From JAFDBW01 sp963825575 (GTDB lineage Bacteria; Desulfobacterota; Desulfuromonadia; Desulfuromonadales; BM103): a stretch of DNA of 64,000 nucleotides. This document shows positions 1 to 9,182 of the stretch, piece by piece (the first letter of the stretch is position 1; each line of letters begins with the position of its first letter). Location of the stretch: NCBI GenBank assembly GCA_963825575.1, contig CAWGUB010000020.1, positions 1-64,000 on the forward strand. The letters are read 5' to 3'. Under the pieces are notes generated by a model. That model saw only the letters and a list, made by a program, of their open reading frames with translations. It did no database searches and was not told the DNA's origin. The position numbers were made by a program, and so were the translations under genes.

Positions 1-135
1 TGCCTTCTCCTTGCGGAGGGCATCTCCTTTGCCGGATTTCTGTGACTTCAAGAACCTGCTGTGATGGGGATCCGGCCCTGTGTCAAAGGGCCTGACCTTT
101 CCGTGTGATTTACAAGGGAAAAGCCAAAACAACCT
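1..135 (-). repeat. 5' module of a dispersed structured repeat, cut by the window edge
   Basis: Read on the minus strand, this segment closely matches the 5' half of the element at 50138-50265. Shared blocks include CTTTTCCCTTGTAA, a GGCC-rich hairpin, and a nearly invariant 3' end GGAGATGCCCTCCGCAAGG, which can fold as a short stem capped by a GCAA tetraloop. The rest of the element would lie left of base 1. No credible protein is encoded here; the reading frames over 48-429 lack coding character. Confidence 0.6.
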
Positions 136-284
136 CTACCGATGCAAGTCTCCACAGAAGGAGAGGCTCTCAAGAGCCTCGGCTCCTGCGGGGGAAGCGT
201 AGACTCTTGATCGGTTAGAACGATCTGAATTGAGGTTGCCGCCTTGCCGAGCCAGACATGCCCAGCGCAGCGCAGGCCCTTTTC

Positions 285-1617
285 TCTTATGTGGCCATCT
301 GTCAACTAGTTTAACTTTAAGAGCCTTCACGTAAGCAACGTTTGAGAAGTTGCCTTTTCTTATTCGCGTCTTTTTTACGCCAAGTACCGATCCGGTACGG
401 TGGAAGGCTCGCCATTTGCTTATCGCCACCTATGTGGCCTAAAAGGGCTCGCGTCTAAGGGGTTCAAGATGCGGTGATTCCTGCCATGTGATAAGGTCGC
501 TGCTCAACCATAATCCTCCAGAGAATGACCGCTAAGCGTCGCGCAACAGCCGCAATCGCTTTTTGTGCGATGCCGGTCCGCGAGAGCAACTTGTTGTACA
601 AATCTGCGGCAGCGGCATCTTTCGCTTTCCACATCCAGGCGGCTTCGATCAACAAGCTTCGTAACCGGGTTTGTCCTACTGGAACCAATCGGCCATTGGG
701 TGTCTTGCCACCGCTGTGTCGAACGACGGGGGCCAGACCCAGATAACTTGCGACTTCCTCGGCACGGGTAAAACGTTCAGGGCGGAAGAGTTCCAAGGCA
801 TAAGAGGTTGCAACCGTAACCCCGACACCTGGAACCGTTTGAAGATAAGCAACACTTTGCCTTTGCTCGGTTGTTGCAACAATCTGCCGCAGTTGGTCTT
901 CTACCGTGCGCAGCTCGGTCTGTTGGAATATCAGCTCGCGCAGGTAGCTTTCCAGGGTCAGCTTTGCAGACGGCTCCAAGGGCAGCCGCAGTACCGCAGC
1001 GGGCGCTCCCTTGCTCCAGTTCGTGACTTCAATTGGCTCCCGAACTCCCAGGAACAGCAACAGGCTCTTGATCCTCTGTTTGCTGCGACGAACAGAATCG
1101 ACAAGAGTATGACGCCGTCGGAGTAATGAACGGCGGGCTTCCTCTTCGGGTGTCGGAACAGCGATCGATTTGAGCATCCCCCTGGCGGCGTAGTCAGCCA
1201 GTTTGATGCAGTCGAGACGATCGCATTTAGCGCCGGCTGTGACGGAGCGTGGAATACGGCTCGCGGCAGCAACAATCACTGGGATCTTCGCCTTCTCGAG
1301 AGCTCTGGCCAGCGCAAATCCCGTCGGACCCGTTTCGTAAGCAACTGCGGCAATGTTGATGTCAAGGCAAAGCACTTGTTTCGTGAACTCATCAGGAGAC
1401 GCGGAGGCAACCCATGTTGTACTTCGTCCATCTGGCCGCCGCAACGCAACGTAGTAGCTACGTTTGTGAACATCGAGACCAATCCAGAAAGGGTCGTTGC
1501 CGAAACCGCTTACAAATACCTGAAGACTTGATAAACTGAATTTTGCCATGCTGGCCTCCTCTGATCTGGTAGTTGAAGTTGTCTGCTTCAGACTACGATT
1601 TTATCAGATGGCCAGCA
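285..1617 (-). mobile_element. IS110/IS1111-type insertion sequence
   Basis: A single transposase gene is flanked by a 10-base inverted repeat, TGGCCATCTG at 292-301 and its complement at 1605-1614. Short subterminal repeats are typical of the IS1111 subgroup of IS110. The 5' noncoding side is short (about 65 bases) and the 3' side (292-463) about 170 bases, which is where IS1111-type elements are expected to encode their guide (bridge) RNA. The outer limits are set a few bases beyond the repeats by analogy and are uncertain. No target duplication is visible, as expected for this family. Confidence 0.7.
464..1549 (-). CDS. IS110 family transposase (361 aa)
   Basis: This is a DEDD-type transposase/recombinase that moves its own element. 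The N-terminal RuvC-like domain begins near residue 20 with FWIGLDVHKRSYYVAL, carrying the first catalytic Asp, and continues through AYETGPTGFALARAL and the KCDRLDCIKLADYA segment with further acidic residues. The C-terminal domain (about residues 230-330) has the LQTVPGVGVTVA helix-hairpin-helix-like stretch and the SYLGLAPVVRHSGGK motif that contains the family's conserved serine. Length is normal and the frame intact, so the element may be active. The start codon lies inside an inverted repeat (1546-1565 with 1603-1620), which could fold and limit translation. Confidence 0.95.
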   Translation of the reverse strand: MAKFSLSSLQVFVSGFGNDPFWIGLDVHKRSYYVALRRPDGRSTTWVASASPDEFTKQVLCLDINIAAVAYETGPTGFALARALEKAKIPVIVAAASRIPRSVTAGAKCDRLDCIKLADYAARGMLKSIAVPTPEEEARRSLLRRRHTLVDSVRRSKQRIKSLLLFLGVREPIEVTNWSKGAPAAVLRLPLEPSAKLTLESYLRELIFQQTELRTVEDQLRQIVATTEQRQSVAYLQTVPGVGVTVATSYALELFRPERFTRAEEVASYLGLAPVVRHSGGKTPNGRLVPVGQTRLRSLLIEAAWMWKAKDAAAADLYNKLLSRTGIAQKAIAAVARRLAVILWRIMVEQRPYHMAGITAS

Positions 1618-1620
1618 TGG
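1546..1620. repeat. Inverted repeat spanning the transposase start
   Basis: Bases 1546-1565 and 1603-1620 pair as CCATGCTGGCC...CTGAT against ATCAG..GGCCAGCATGG. A second small hairpin (GTCTG...CAGAC) sits in the loop at about 1580-1592. The transposase ATG is inside the left arm, so a transcript entering from outside could have its start site sequestered. This is visible in sequence; the regulatory role is inference. Confidence 0.6.
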
Positions 1621-1795
1621 TATTTGCTTACTCTTTTGGGCCAGCAAAAGAGTAAGGCGCAGTCGGGGGGCGCGACCCCCGGATTTTGCTTTTGTCTTTG
1701 AGTTCCATGCCTAAACAAAAGAGGGCAACAGATGAACCATCTGTTGCCCTCTCTATCATGACAATGCTGAACTTTGTCAGCAGGCTGAACCCTAT
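1618..1795 (+). repeat. 3' module of the structured repeat (three hairpins)
   Basis: Directly after the insertion sequence come three hairpins in the same order as at 50266-50436. Hairpin 1 has arms CTTACTCTTTTG / CAAAAGAGTAAG; hairpin 2 is a G/C stem around a GCGCGA loop; hairpin 3 has 15-base arms ending in CAACAGATG / CATCTGTTG. A conserved tail TGCTGAACTTTGTCA follows. Arms differ between the copies while pairing is kept. It may also act as a transcription barrier downstream of the efflux operon. Confidence 0.65.
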
Positions 1796-1834
1796 TTAGT
1801 CGCCGGCTGAGCAGCCATCTCCTGTTCAGAGGTA

Positions 1835-3244
1835 TCAGTGGCCGTTCCCGTCTCCTCTGTCCGCCACGTCGATCCAACCTCCTCCCATGGCCCGGTAGAC
1901 ATCGACCAGGCTGGTCAACACGGCAGTCTGGGTTTCAACGTAGTCAAGCTGTCCGGAGAACAGGCTGCGGTTGGCGTCGAGGACCTGCAGATAGCCGGTG
2001 GTGCCTGCATCGTACTGGTATCCGGCAAGTGTCGCATAGGTCTGCAGCGCATTGACCCTGCGCCCTTTGGCAGCTTGCACTTCACGTCCCTTGGTGGTTG
2101 CCACCAGGGCATCCTCGACATCACGGAAGCCGGCAATGATCGACTGCTGATAACGATATAAGGCTTCACGCTGAGCAGCCTCAGAGGTCATGACCTGCCC
2201 TTCGATCGCCCCGAAGGTGAAGATGGGCGCCAAAACATCGCCACCGAGTTGCCAGATTGCCGACGGCCCATTAAACAGGTCATCGGAGTGGATACTGGCC
2301 GTACCATAAGCGCCAGTCAGCGCTACGCGTGGGAAGTAAAGCGCACGGGCCACGCCGATCTGGGCGTTGGCAGCAATCAGTACTTGTTCGGCCTGGATGA
2401 TGTCAGGGCGCTGTTCAAGAAGTTCCGAGGGAAGTTCGGCCGGAATGCCGGGAACGGTCAGCTCATCGATACTTTTGCCACGCGCGAATGGTTTGCGGGT
2501 TGCGGCCGAGCAGAACAGAGAGCAGGTGCTCCTGCTGAGAGATCAGGCCTTCCAGCTGTGGAATGGCCTGACGGGCACTTTCGTATTCTGATTCGACCTG
2601 GCTGACCTCGACCTGCGAAACAGTGCCATACTTGTGACGCAGGTTGAAGATACGCAGAGACTCGGCATAGGCCTGCTCGGTCTCACGGGCAATCTCCAGT
2701 TGGCGATCAAGACCACGCAGAGTCAGGTAACTGTTGGCAACATTGCTCACCAGCGTCAGCAGGACAGTCCGGCGCCCGCCTCGCTGGCAAGGATCTCAGC
2801 TTGAGCCGCTTCATTCAAACGACGGATTCTCCCCCACAGATCGATTTCCCAGGTCGCGTTGAGCGCGCCCTGGTAAGAGCTGTAATCGTCGTTATCACCG
2901 GGAAACAGTCCCGTCTCCGTGTCCTTCTGCCGGTACGCACTCGCTGAGGCACCGATTTGCGGGAAGTACTCGGATCGAGTGGTTCGGTATTGACCGAGGA
3001 ATTGATCGACCCGGGCCGTAGCAGCCTTGATATCAAGATTATCGGCCAGCGCCGTAGTGATCAGTTCGTCGAGGACCGGATCATTGAACTGCTGCCACCA
3101 GGCGGTGTTGACCAGGTCCGCAGCAGCATCGTAGGAGACCGTCCAGGCAGAAGGCGTTTCGACCGTTGGCTTTACGTAATCGGGGCCGATGGTGCAAGCA
3201 CTCAGGAGCAGCAGGACAAGACTGGCAAGCAAAGAGTTACGCAT
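1835..3244 (-). pseudogene. Efflux outer-membrane factor (NodT/OprM type), two frameshifts
   Basis: This is the outer-membrane channel of the RND efflux operon. Reading frames 2756-3244, about 2463-2765 and 1835-about 2470 together make one OprM/NodT protein: lipobox LLLLSACTIGPDYVKP at the N-terminus, then two OEP repeats (TARVDQFLGQYRTTRSEYFPQIG and the later ARALYFPRVALTG copy), ending GGGWIDVADRG. Frame changes are needed near 2760 and near 2470; around 2470 one base appears to be in excess within GCGCGTGGCAAAAG. The start at 3244 has GGAGGT upstream and overlaps the transporter stop by 8 bases. Either the channel is dead, leaving the pump without its own outlet, or these are assembly indels. 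Confidence 0.85.
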
Positions 3245-6200
3245 GATGGTCACCTCCTTGGTCTACAGCCTCTGTAACAGGTTTCTTCTTCCGGCTGAAC
3301 AGCCCGGTGGCGTCCTCGAGCACAACGAAAAACAGCGGCACGAAGAACGAGGCAATACAGGTGGAGGCGAGCATGCCGCCGATCACCCCGGTCCCGATCG
3401 CGTGTAGACTGTTGGCACCGGCGCCGGTGGCGATCGCCATCGGCACGCAGCCGAGGATAAAGGCCAGCGAGGTCATGACAATCGGTCTTAATCGAAGGCG
3501 AGCCGCCTCAATGGCCGCTTCGTTGACTTCCATTCCATTATGCAGGTTCTCCACGGCAAACTCGATGATCAGGATGGCGTTCTTGGCCGCCAATCCGACC
3601 AGGGTGACCAGGCCGACCTGGAAATAGACATCATTTTCCAGCCCTCGTCCCCATGTCAGCAGCAAGGCGCCGCAGACGGCGAAGGGGACTGCCATGACCA
3701 CGCCGACTGGCAGCGACCATTTCTCGTACTGGGCCGCCAGGATCAGGAAGACCATGATCAGGCCGAAGATGAAGGCGGAGCTCGAGGTCCCGCCTGACTT
3801 CTTCTCCTCGAAGGCCTGGCCGGCCCAGGCAAAACCGTAGCCGGAAGGGAGCACTTCGGCGGCGATCGACTCCATGGCCGTGATCGCCTGTCCGGTGCTG
3901 TAGCCGGGAGCCTGGCTGCCGGTCAGCTTGGCCGCCGGAAAGCCGTTGAAGCGCGGCAGCAGCCCAGGACCGGCGACGTAGCGGACCGTGGCCAGGGCCG
4001 AGAGCGGGATCATACTGCCGTTTTTCGAACGCACGTAAATCTGTTCAAAATCCAGAGGCTCATCGCGATATTCAGGTTCTGCCTGAATGATGACCTGCCA
4101 GATCCGGCCGAATTCGACGAATTGCGATACGTAGGAGGAGCCGAAATAAGCCTGCAGGGTCTGGTAGACGTCAGAAACCGGGACGCCGAGAATTTCAGCG
4201 CGCGCGCGGTCGAGATCGAAATAGAGCTGCTGCTCCGAAGCCGAGAAGGTCGTGGAGACTCCGGCCAGGGTTTTGTCCTCGCGGGCCTTGGCCACGAACT
4301 GCTTGGTCAGCTTCTGCAGGTCCTGCGGACTGCCGCTGCCCATGCTCTGGATGTAGAATTCGAAACCGCCGGTGGTGCCCAAACCCGGGATCGATGGCGG
4401 GTTCAGGGGGATGAGAATGCTCTCCTTGACACCGGCCAGCTTCTTGCGCGCATCGTCGATCACGGCAAAGGCTGTTCCTGCTTCACCCTTACGTTCTCCG
4501 TAATCCTTGAGCGAGGCGAAAAATGATGACGTATTGGTCTTATTCTGGTTGTCGATGAGGCTGAAGCCGTCGACTTGCGTGATCGCATTCAGCGCCGGGT
4601 TTTCCAGCAGCATCTTGACCGCCTCGTCGCTGACGGCCGCGGTCCGCTCCATGCTGGCGGCATCGGGCATGATGCTGGCAACGAAGAGATAGCCCTGGTC
4701 TTCCGCGGGGACGAAGCTGCCCGGTACAATGCGGAAAAGAGTGACTGTTGCAAACAGCACGCCGCCGAACATCAGCATGCCGATCAGCTTGTGATTGAGC
4801 AGCCAGCGTACGCCGGCCACATAGCCGTTGGTAATCCAGGTAAAGCCGTCTTCAAACTTCCTGAAAAACCACTTTTTCTCATGATGTCCCGGCTTGAGAA
4901 CACGCGCCGCCAGGGCCGGCGAGAGGGTCAGGGCGACGACCCCGGAAATCACCATAGCGATAGCGATGGTAATGGCAAACTGTTTGTAGAGGGTGCCAGT
5001 CATACCACCGAGGAAGGCAACCGGCAGAAAAACCGAGACCAGCACCAGCACGATTGCAATCAGCGCTCCGGCCAACTCTTCCATCGCCTTCACCGAGGCT
5101 TCCCTCGCATTCATACCGAGGGTTGCCATGCTGTGCTCGACACTCTCGACGACGATAATGGCATCATCGACCACCAGGCCGATCGCCAGGATCATGCCAA
5201 ACAGGGTGAGCATATTGGTGGAGAAGCCGAGCATGTAGATGCCGATATAGGTACCGACGATGCAGATCGGCACGGCTATGATCGGAATGATGGTCGCCCG
5301 GAAGCTTTGCAGGAAGAGGAAGACCACCAGCACCACCAGGATGACCGCCTCGAAGAAGGTGTGCACGACCTTTTCGATCGAGGCCTCGGTGAACTTGCTG
5401 GTGTCGAGCACGATCTTGTAGGTAAGGCCATCCGGAAAGCTTGGCTCAATTTCGTCGATCAGGGCGCGGACCCGGTTTGCTGTCTCGATGGCATTGGCCC
5501 CGGCTTGCTGGTAGACGGCCATGTTGGCGGACGTTTTGCCGTTGGTCTTGGACTGCAGGGAGTAATCCTTGGAACCGAGCTCGGCATGTCCGACATCCTT
5601 GAGGCGAACGATGGCGGCGCCGTTAGCGTCGGTGCGGAGGATGATCTCGTCAAATTCAGCGGGGTCGGTGAGCATCCCCTGGGAGGTGACCACGAAACTC
5701 TGCTGGGTGCCTTCCGTGGTCGGCACCTGGCCGATCTGGCCGACGCCGAAGGCCTGGTTCTGTCCCTTGATGGCGTTGGTGACGTCACTGGAGGTCAGAC
5801 CCATCTGCGCCAGGCGGTCAGGCTTCAGCCAGATGCGCATGGCGATGTCCGGCGTCGGCATCATGCCGGACAGGTTGGCGCCGGGGATGCGCTTGATGGC
5901 ATCGAGCAGGTAGAGGTTGACGTAGTTGCCCAGGTAGGTTGAATCGTAGCGGTCATCCTCGGAGTAGAAGCTGATGACCATCATGAAGGCGCTGGAGCGC
6001 TTCTGCACGAGGACACCCTGCTTGGCGACGATCTCCGGCAACTGGGCGCTGGCCTGGCTGACCCGGTTCTGCACGTTGACCTGGGCCTGGTCGGGATCTG
6101 TCCCGGGCTCGAAGGTCACGGTCAGGCTCATGTTGCCAGACGAGGAACTGGTCGAGAGCATGTAGCTCATGTCATCGACGCCGTTGACCTGGGCTTCGAT

Positions 6201-6392
6201 CGGTGCAGCCACGGTGTTGGCGATGACCTCGGCGGTCGCGCCGGGATAAACGGCGGTAACCTGCACGGTCGGTGGCGCAATATCCGGATACTGGGCAACC
6301 GGGGTTGACTGCATCGCCACGAACCCGCCCAGGGTAATTATAATTGAGATGACCGCCGCTAAGACGGGTCTATCGATAAAAAAACTTGCCAT
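3237..6392 (-). CDS. RND efflux transporter, inner-membrane pump (HAE1/AcrB type, 1051 aa)
   Basis: This proton-driven drug exporter of the inner membrane works as a trimer with the adjacent adaptor and outer-membrane channel. It begins MASFFIDRPVLAAVISI, the usual first transmembrane helix. The proton-relay motif GLVVDDAIIVVESVEH in TM4 keeps both aspartates. The two large periplasmic porter loops and twelve helices are complete and length is typical for AcrB/MexB. The start is supported by GAGGTCC upstream. It lies 12 bases after the adaptor gene, so the three genes form one minus-strand operon. Substrates cannot be read from sequence. Confidence 0.95.
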   Translation of the reverse strand: MASFFIDRPVLAAVISIIITLGGFVAMQSTPVAQYPDIAPPTVQVTAVYPGATAEVIANTVAAPIEAQVNGVDDMSYMLSTSSSSGNMSLTVTFEPGTDPDQAQVNVQNRVSQASAQLPEIVAKQGVLVQKRSSAFMMVISFYSEDDRYDSTYLGNYVNLYLLDAIKRIPGANLSGMMPTPDIAMRIWLKPDRLAQMGLTSSDVTNAIKGQNQAFGVGQIGQVPTTEGTQQSFVVTSQGMLTDPAEFDEIILRTDANGAAIVRLKDVGHAELGSKDYSLQSKTNGKTSANMAVYQQAGANAIETANRVRALIDEIEPSFPDGLTYKIVLDTSKFTEASIEKVVHTFFEAVILVVLVVFLFLQSFRATIIPIIAVPICIVGTYIGIYMLGFSTNMLTLFGMILAIGLVVDDAIIVVESVEHSMATLGMNAREASVKAMEELAGALIAIVLVLVSVFLPVAFLGGMTGTLYKQFAITIAIAMVISGVVALTLSPALAARVLKPGHHEKKWFFRKFEDGFTWITNGYVAGVRWLLNHKLIGMLMFGGVLFATVTLFRIVPGSFVPAEDQGYLFVASIMPDAASMERTAAVSDEAVKMLLENPALNAITQVDGFSLIDNQNKTNTSSFFASLKDYGERKGEAGTAFAVIDDARKKLAGVKESILIPLNPPSIPGLGTTGGFEFYIQSMGSGSPQDLQKLTKQFVAKAREDKTLAGVSTTFSASEQQLYFDLDRARAEILGVPVSDVYQTLQAYFGSSYVSQFVEFGRIWQVIIQAEPEYRDEPLDFEQIYVRSKNGSMIPLSALATVRYVAGPGLLPRFNGFPAAKLTGSQAPGYSTGQAITAMESIAAEVLPSGYGFAWAGQAFEEKKSGGTSSSAFIFGLIMVFLILAAQYEKWSLPVGVVMAVPFAVCGALLLTWGRGLENDVYFQVGLVTLVGLAAKNAILIIEFAVENLHNGMEVNEAAIEAARLRLRPIVMTSLAFILGCVPMAIATGAGANSLHAIGTGVIGGMLASTCIASFFVPLFFVVLEDATGLFSRKKKPVTEAVDQGGDHHA

Positions 6393-6404
6393 GATGGACC
6401 TCGC

Positions 6405-7607
6405 CTATTTTTTTTCCGCGGTGGCGGCGGCTTCGGTGGTTTTGGTCTTGTTCTCCAAGGCCGCGGCGACCACTTTGACCGCTGCTCCGGGTGCGAGGCG
6501 CTGGAACCCGTCAGTGATAATTTCATCACCGGGCTTGAGCCCCTTTTCGATGATCCAGTCCTGCCCGAGCCAGTCGCCGACGAAGACCGGGCGAACCTCC
6601 GCCGTCCCCTCACTGCTGACCAGAAAAACAACATGACCGTTGGCCGTTTGCTGCACCGCCCGCTGTGGGACGACCAGGGCGTTTGGGCGCATGGCCCCCG
6701 TGGCTGTTGCCTCGACAAACATTCCGGGTTGAAGTTTGGCATCCGGATTGGGCAGTTCGGCGCGCACCAGGAAGGTTCCGGTATCGGTATTGAATGACGG
6801 ATCGACAAAGCTGAGCTTGCCGCTATGTGGATATTTTTCACCCCCGGAGAGCTCGATTTCGACGACATATTCGCTGTTGGGCGGAGGAACCATAAGGCCG
6901 GCAGCTTCCTGCTGCCGGGCGGCGACCAGCTGGTTCTGTGAGACGCTGAAGTTGACCCAGATCGGGTCGAGTTGGGCCACGTAGCTCAAATTTCCACCGG
7001 GACCGGCGGTCAGGTAGGTGCCCTCGCGGACCAGGGCTTGCCCGGTGACACCGGTCACTGGAGACTTGATCACGGTGTAGCCGAGATTGATTTCTGCGTC
7101 ATCGAGACGGGCCTGGGCTGAATGGACAGCCGCCTCGGCAGATTTGACCGCACCGATGGCATTGTCAAGGTCACTCTTGCTTGCGGCATCGAGTTCAGTC
7201 AGAGGCTGGATGCGGTTCAGGTTGGCCTGCGCCGTCCAGAGCTGCGCCTTGTGGTTTTCCAGGGCGCCGCGCGCCGCCTCGACCTGGGCAACAAACGGTT
7301 TCTTGTCCATCAGGAAGAGGGTCTGCCCCTGCTTGACCACCTCCCCTTCCCGGTACAGGATCTTCTCGAGAAAGCCGTTGACCCGAGCCCTGATTTCAAC
7401 CTGGTGGGAGCTTTCCACCTGAGCGACGAAGGACGTGGTCACCGGGACGGTCTGCGGCTCGACCTTGATGGCGTTCACCTCAACCGGGACCGGCGGCGCT
7501 GTGACTTCCTCTTTCTTACAGGCGGTCAAGGTCAGTGCTGTTATGGCAATCAAGCCCAGGGTGAGGGATGCGGACAACTGGCCAAGGAGGGTGGTCTTCT
7601 GGTTCAT
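6405..7607 (-). CDS. RND efflux periplasmic adaptor (membrane fusion protein, 400 aa)
   Basis: It links the RND pump to the outer-membrane channel. The N-terminus MNQKTTLLGQ leads into a lipoprotein signal with lipobox ALTLTAC. Then follow the barrel-sandwich/lipoyl half-motif (ARVNGFLEKILYREGEVVKQG), an alpha-hairpin with AAKSDLDNAIGAVKSAEAAV, the second lipoyl half (VKSPVTGVTGQALVREG), and a C-terminal beta-barrel (LQPGMFVEATATG). I chose 7607 because GGAGT precedes it at suitable spacing; an in-frame ATG at 7631 lacks a ribosome site. The lysine-rich tail is ordinary. It is the first gene of the efflux operon; promoter and any operator would lie in 7608-7819. Confidence 0.93.
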   Translation of the reverse strand: MNQKTTLLGQLSASLTLGLIAITALTLTACKKEEVTAPPVPVEVNAIKVEPQTVPVTTSFVAQVESSHQVEIRARVNGFLEKILYREGEVVKQGQTLFLMDKKPFVAQVEAARGALENHKAQLWTAQANLNRIQPLTELDAASKSDLDNAIGAVKSAEAAVHSAQARLDDAEINLGYTVIKSPVTGVTGQALVREGTYLTAGPGGNLSYVAQLDPIWVNFSVSQNQLVAARQQEAAGLMVPPPNSEYVVEIELSGGEKYPHSGKLSFVDPSFNTDTGTFLVRAELPNPDAKLQPGMFVEATATGAMRPNALVVPQRAVQQTANGHVVFLVSSEGTAEVRPVFVGDWLGQDWIIEKGLKPGDEIITDGFQRLAPGAAVKVVAAALENKTKTTEAAATAEKK

Positions 7608-7819
7608 TTCGGTAGACTCCTGTCGGTACATCGTATGTTGACTCCGACTTTTACAGGCGAGAAGGGTTAATTTTTAACGCATTATTTTACGTATTAAAGA
7701 ACTTAATTACCACCAATAAATTGACTCATTACACATTTTTAAACACTTGCCCTGCCCCTGAGGTCAGGAATTCGGATAAATGGATATTATTTGCCCTCTT
7801 CAGTTCAGTCTCTATTCAG

Positions 7820-9127
7820 TTACAGAATCAGACCTCCGAAAACAAACCCGAGGGCCACGGCAAAAGCTATGGTGCAGACACCGGGGATCAAAAACGGATG
7901 ATCAAAGACATATTTGCCAACCCGGGTCGAACCGGTATCGTCAAATTCGACCGCGGCCAGCAAAGTCGGATAGGTTGGCAGAATGAACAGGGCGCTCACC
8001 GAGGCAAAAGCAGCGATAGCTGCAACCGGGCTGACGCCAAGTGCCAGAGCGGCCGGCATCAGCGCCTTGGTGGTTGCGGCCTGCGAGTAGAGCAGCATGG
8101 CGGCAAAGAAGAGCACCACGGCCAGCATCCACGGGTATTTTGTCAGCAGGGCCCCGGCAAACACGTTGATCTCCTCCATGTGCGCGGCGACAAAAGTCGT
8201 GCCGAGCCAGGCCACCCCGAGCACACAGATGCAAGCGCTCATCCCCGACTTGAAGGTCGCTGCGTTGAGGATGTTCTTGGCATCGACTTTACAGAACAGG
8301 GTGATCAGTGTCGCCGCACCGAGCATGAAGGTGATGATTGCATGGTCACGCTCGAGAATCGGGTTTTCGATCAGGTTGAAGGTGGAGCTGATGGCCATGG
8401 CATAAGAGACAACGGCGAAAATGCTGATGCCGAAGATCAGGACTGCCCGCTTGGCTTCCGGCGTAATCTCCACCTGCTGATCGTCTTCGTTATCCATCGA
8501 GACCAGGCCCTTGGCCAGTCGATCCTGGTAAACCGGATCATCCTTCAGGTCCTTGCCCAGGAAATTGGCGATGAAGGCGCCGCCCATGACTGCCAAAAAA
8601 CTGCTTGGGATGGCGATCATCAGCAGCTGGACGTAATCGACGCCGTATTTTTCCAGTTCGCTGGAGAAAAAGACCACGGCGGCAGAAATTGGTGAGGCGG
8701 TGATACCGATCTGTGCGCCGACGGTGGCAATGGAGAGCGGTCGTGACGGCCTGATCCCTTCGCGTTTAGCCACTTCCGCAATCACCGGCAGGGTCGAAAA
8801 GGCCGTGTGACCGGTGCCGGCGAACATGGTCATGGTGTAGGTCACTATTGGGGCCAAAAAGGTGATGTATTTCGGATTACTCTTCAAAACTTTGGAGGCA
8901 ATATGCACCAGGTAATCAAGCCCCCCGGCCACTTGCATCGCGGCAATAGCGGAAATCACCCCCATGATGATGAGGATGACATCGACAGGGATGCTGCCCG
9001 GCTTCAGGCCAAAGAACACTGCGAGGATCAGGACGCCAAAGCCGCCGGCAAAACCGATGCCGATACTCCCCAGTCGTGCACCCAGCCAGATAAAAAACAA
9101 CACGACCAACAGTTCAACAATCCACAT
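7820..9127 (-). CDS. Anaerobic C4-dicarboxylate transporter, DcuA/DcuB family (435 aa)
   Basis: This is an inner-membrane antiporter for aspartate, fumarate, malate and succinate. About 10-12 hydrophobic helices run the whole length, and DcuA/B signature stretches are present: MQVAGGLDYLVHIASKVL, APIVTYTMTMFAGTGHTAF, SIATVGAQIGITASPISAA. The start is preceded by AAGGAG. It lies two genes downstream of the aspartase on the same strand, so aspartate uptake coupled to fumarate or succinate exchange is the likely role. Length and frame are normal. DcuA versus DcuB cannot be decided by eye. Confidence 0.93.
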   Translation of the reverse strand: MWIVELLVVLFFIWLGARLGSIGIGFAGGFGVLILAVFFGLKPGSIPVDVILIIMGVISAIAAMQVAGGLDYLVHIASKVLKSNPKYITFLAPIVTYTMTMFAGTGHTAFSTLPVIAEVAKREGIRPSRPLSIATVGAQIGITASPISAAVVFFSSELEKYGVDYVQLLMIAIPSSFLAVMGGAFIANFLGKDLKDDPVYQDRLAKGLVSMDNEDDQQVEITPEAKRAVLIFGISIFAVVSYAMAISSTFNLIENPILERDHAIITFMLGAATLITLFCKVDAKNILNAATFKSGMSACICVLGVAWLGTTFVAAHMEEINVFAGALLTKYPWMLAVVLFFAAMLLYSQAATTKALMPAALALGVSPVAAIAAFASVSALFILPTYPTLLAAVEFDDTGSTRVGKYVFDHPFLIPGVCTIAFAVALGFVFGGLIL

Positions 9128-9182
9128 GTCAACTCTCCTTATTCAGGCCCAGGCATCGTTATGCAACACAGGGACTCCCCTC

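Noticed and set aside
48..429. Two short minus-strand frames at the left edge
   Set aside because: They cover the structured repeat and the 3' noncoding end of the insertion sequence; no ribosome site or similarity.
4575..5942. Long open frame (455 codons) on the + strand
   Set aside because: It is antisense to the RND pump gene and rich in His/Asp/Gly with no family resemblance; a shadow of the biased codons of the real gene.
7660..7715. Operator palindrome before the efflux adaptor
   Set aside because: TTAACGCATT...ACGTATTAA is only a weak dyad and no regulator gene is adjacent.
7721..8695. Open frame of 324 codons on the + strand
   Set aside because: Antisense to the dicarboxylate carrier; composition is that of a shadow frame and there is no ribosome site.
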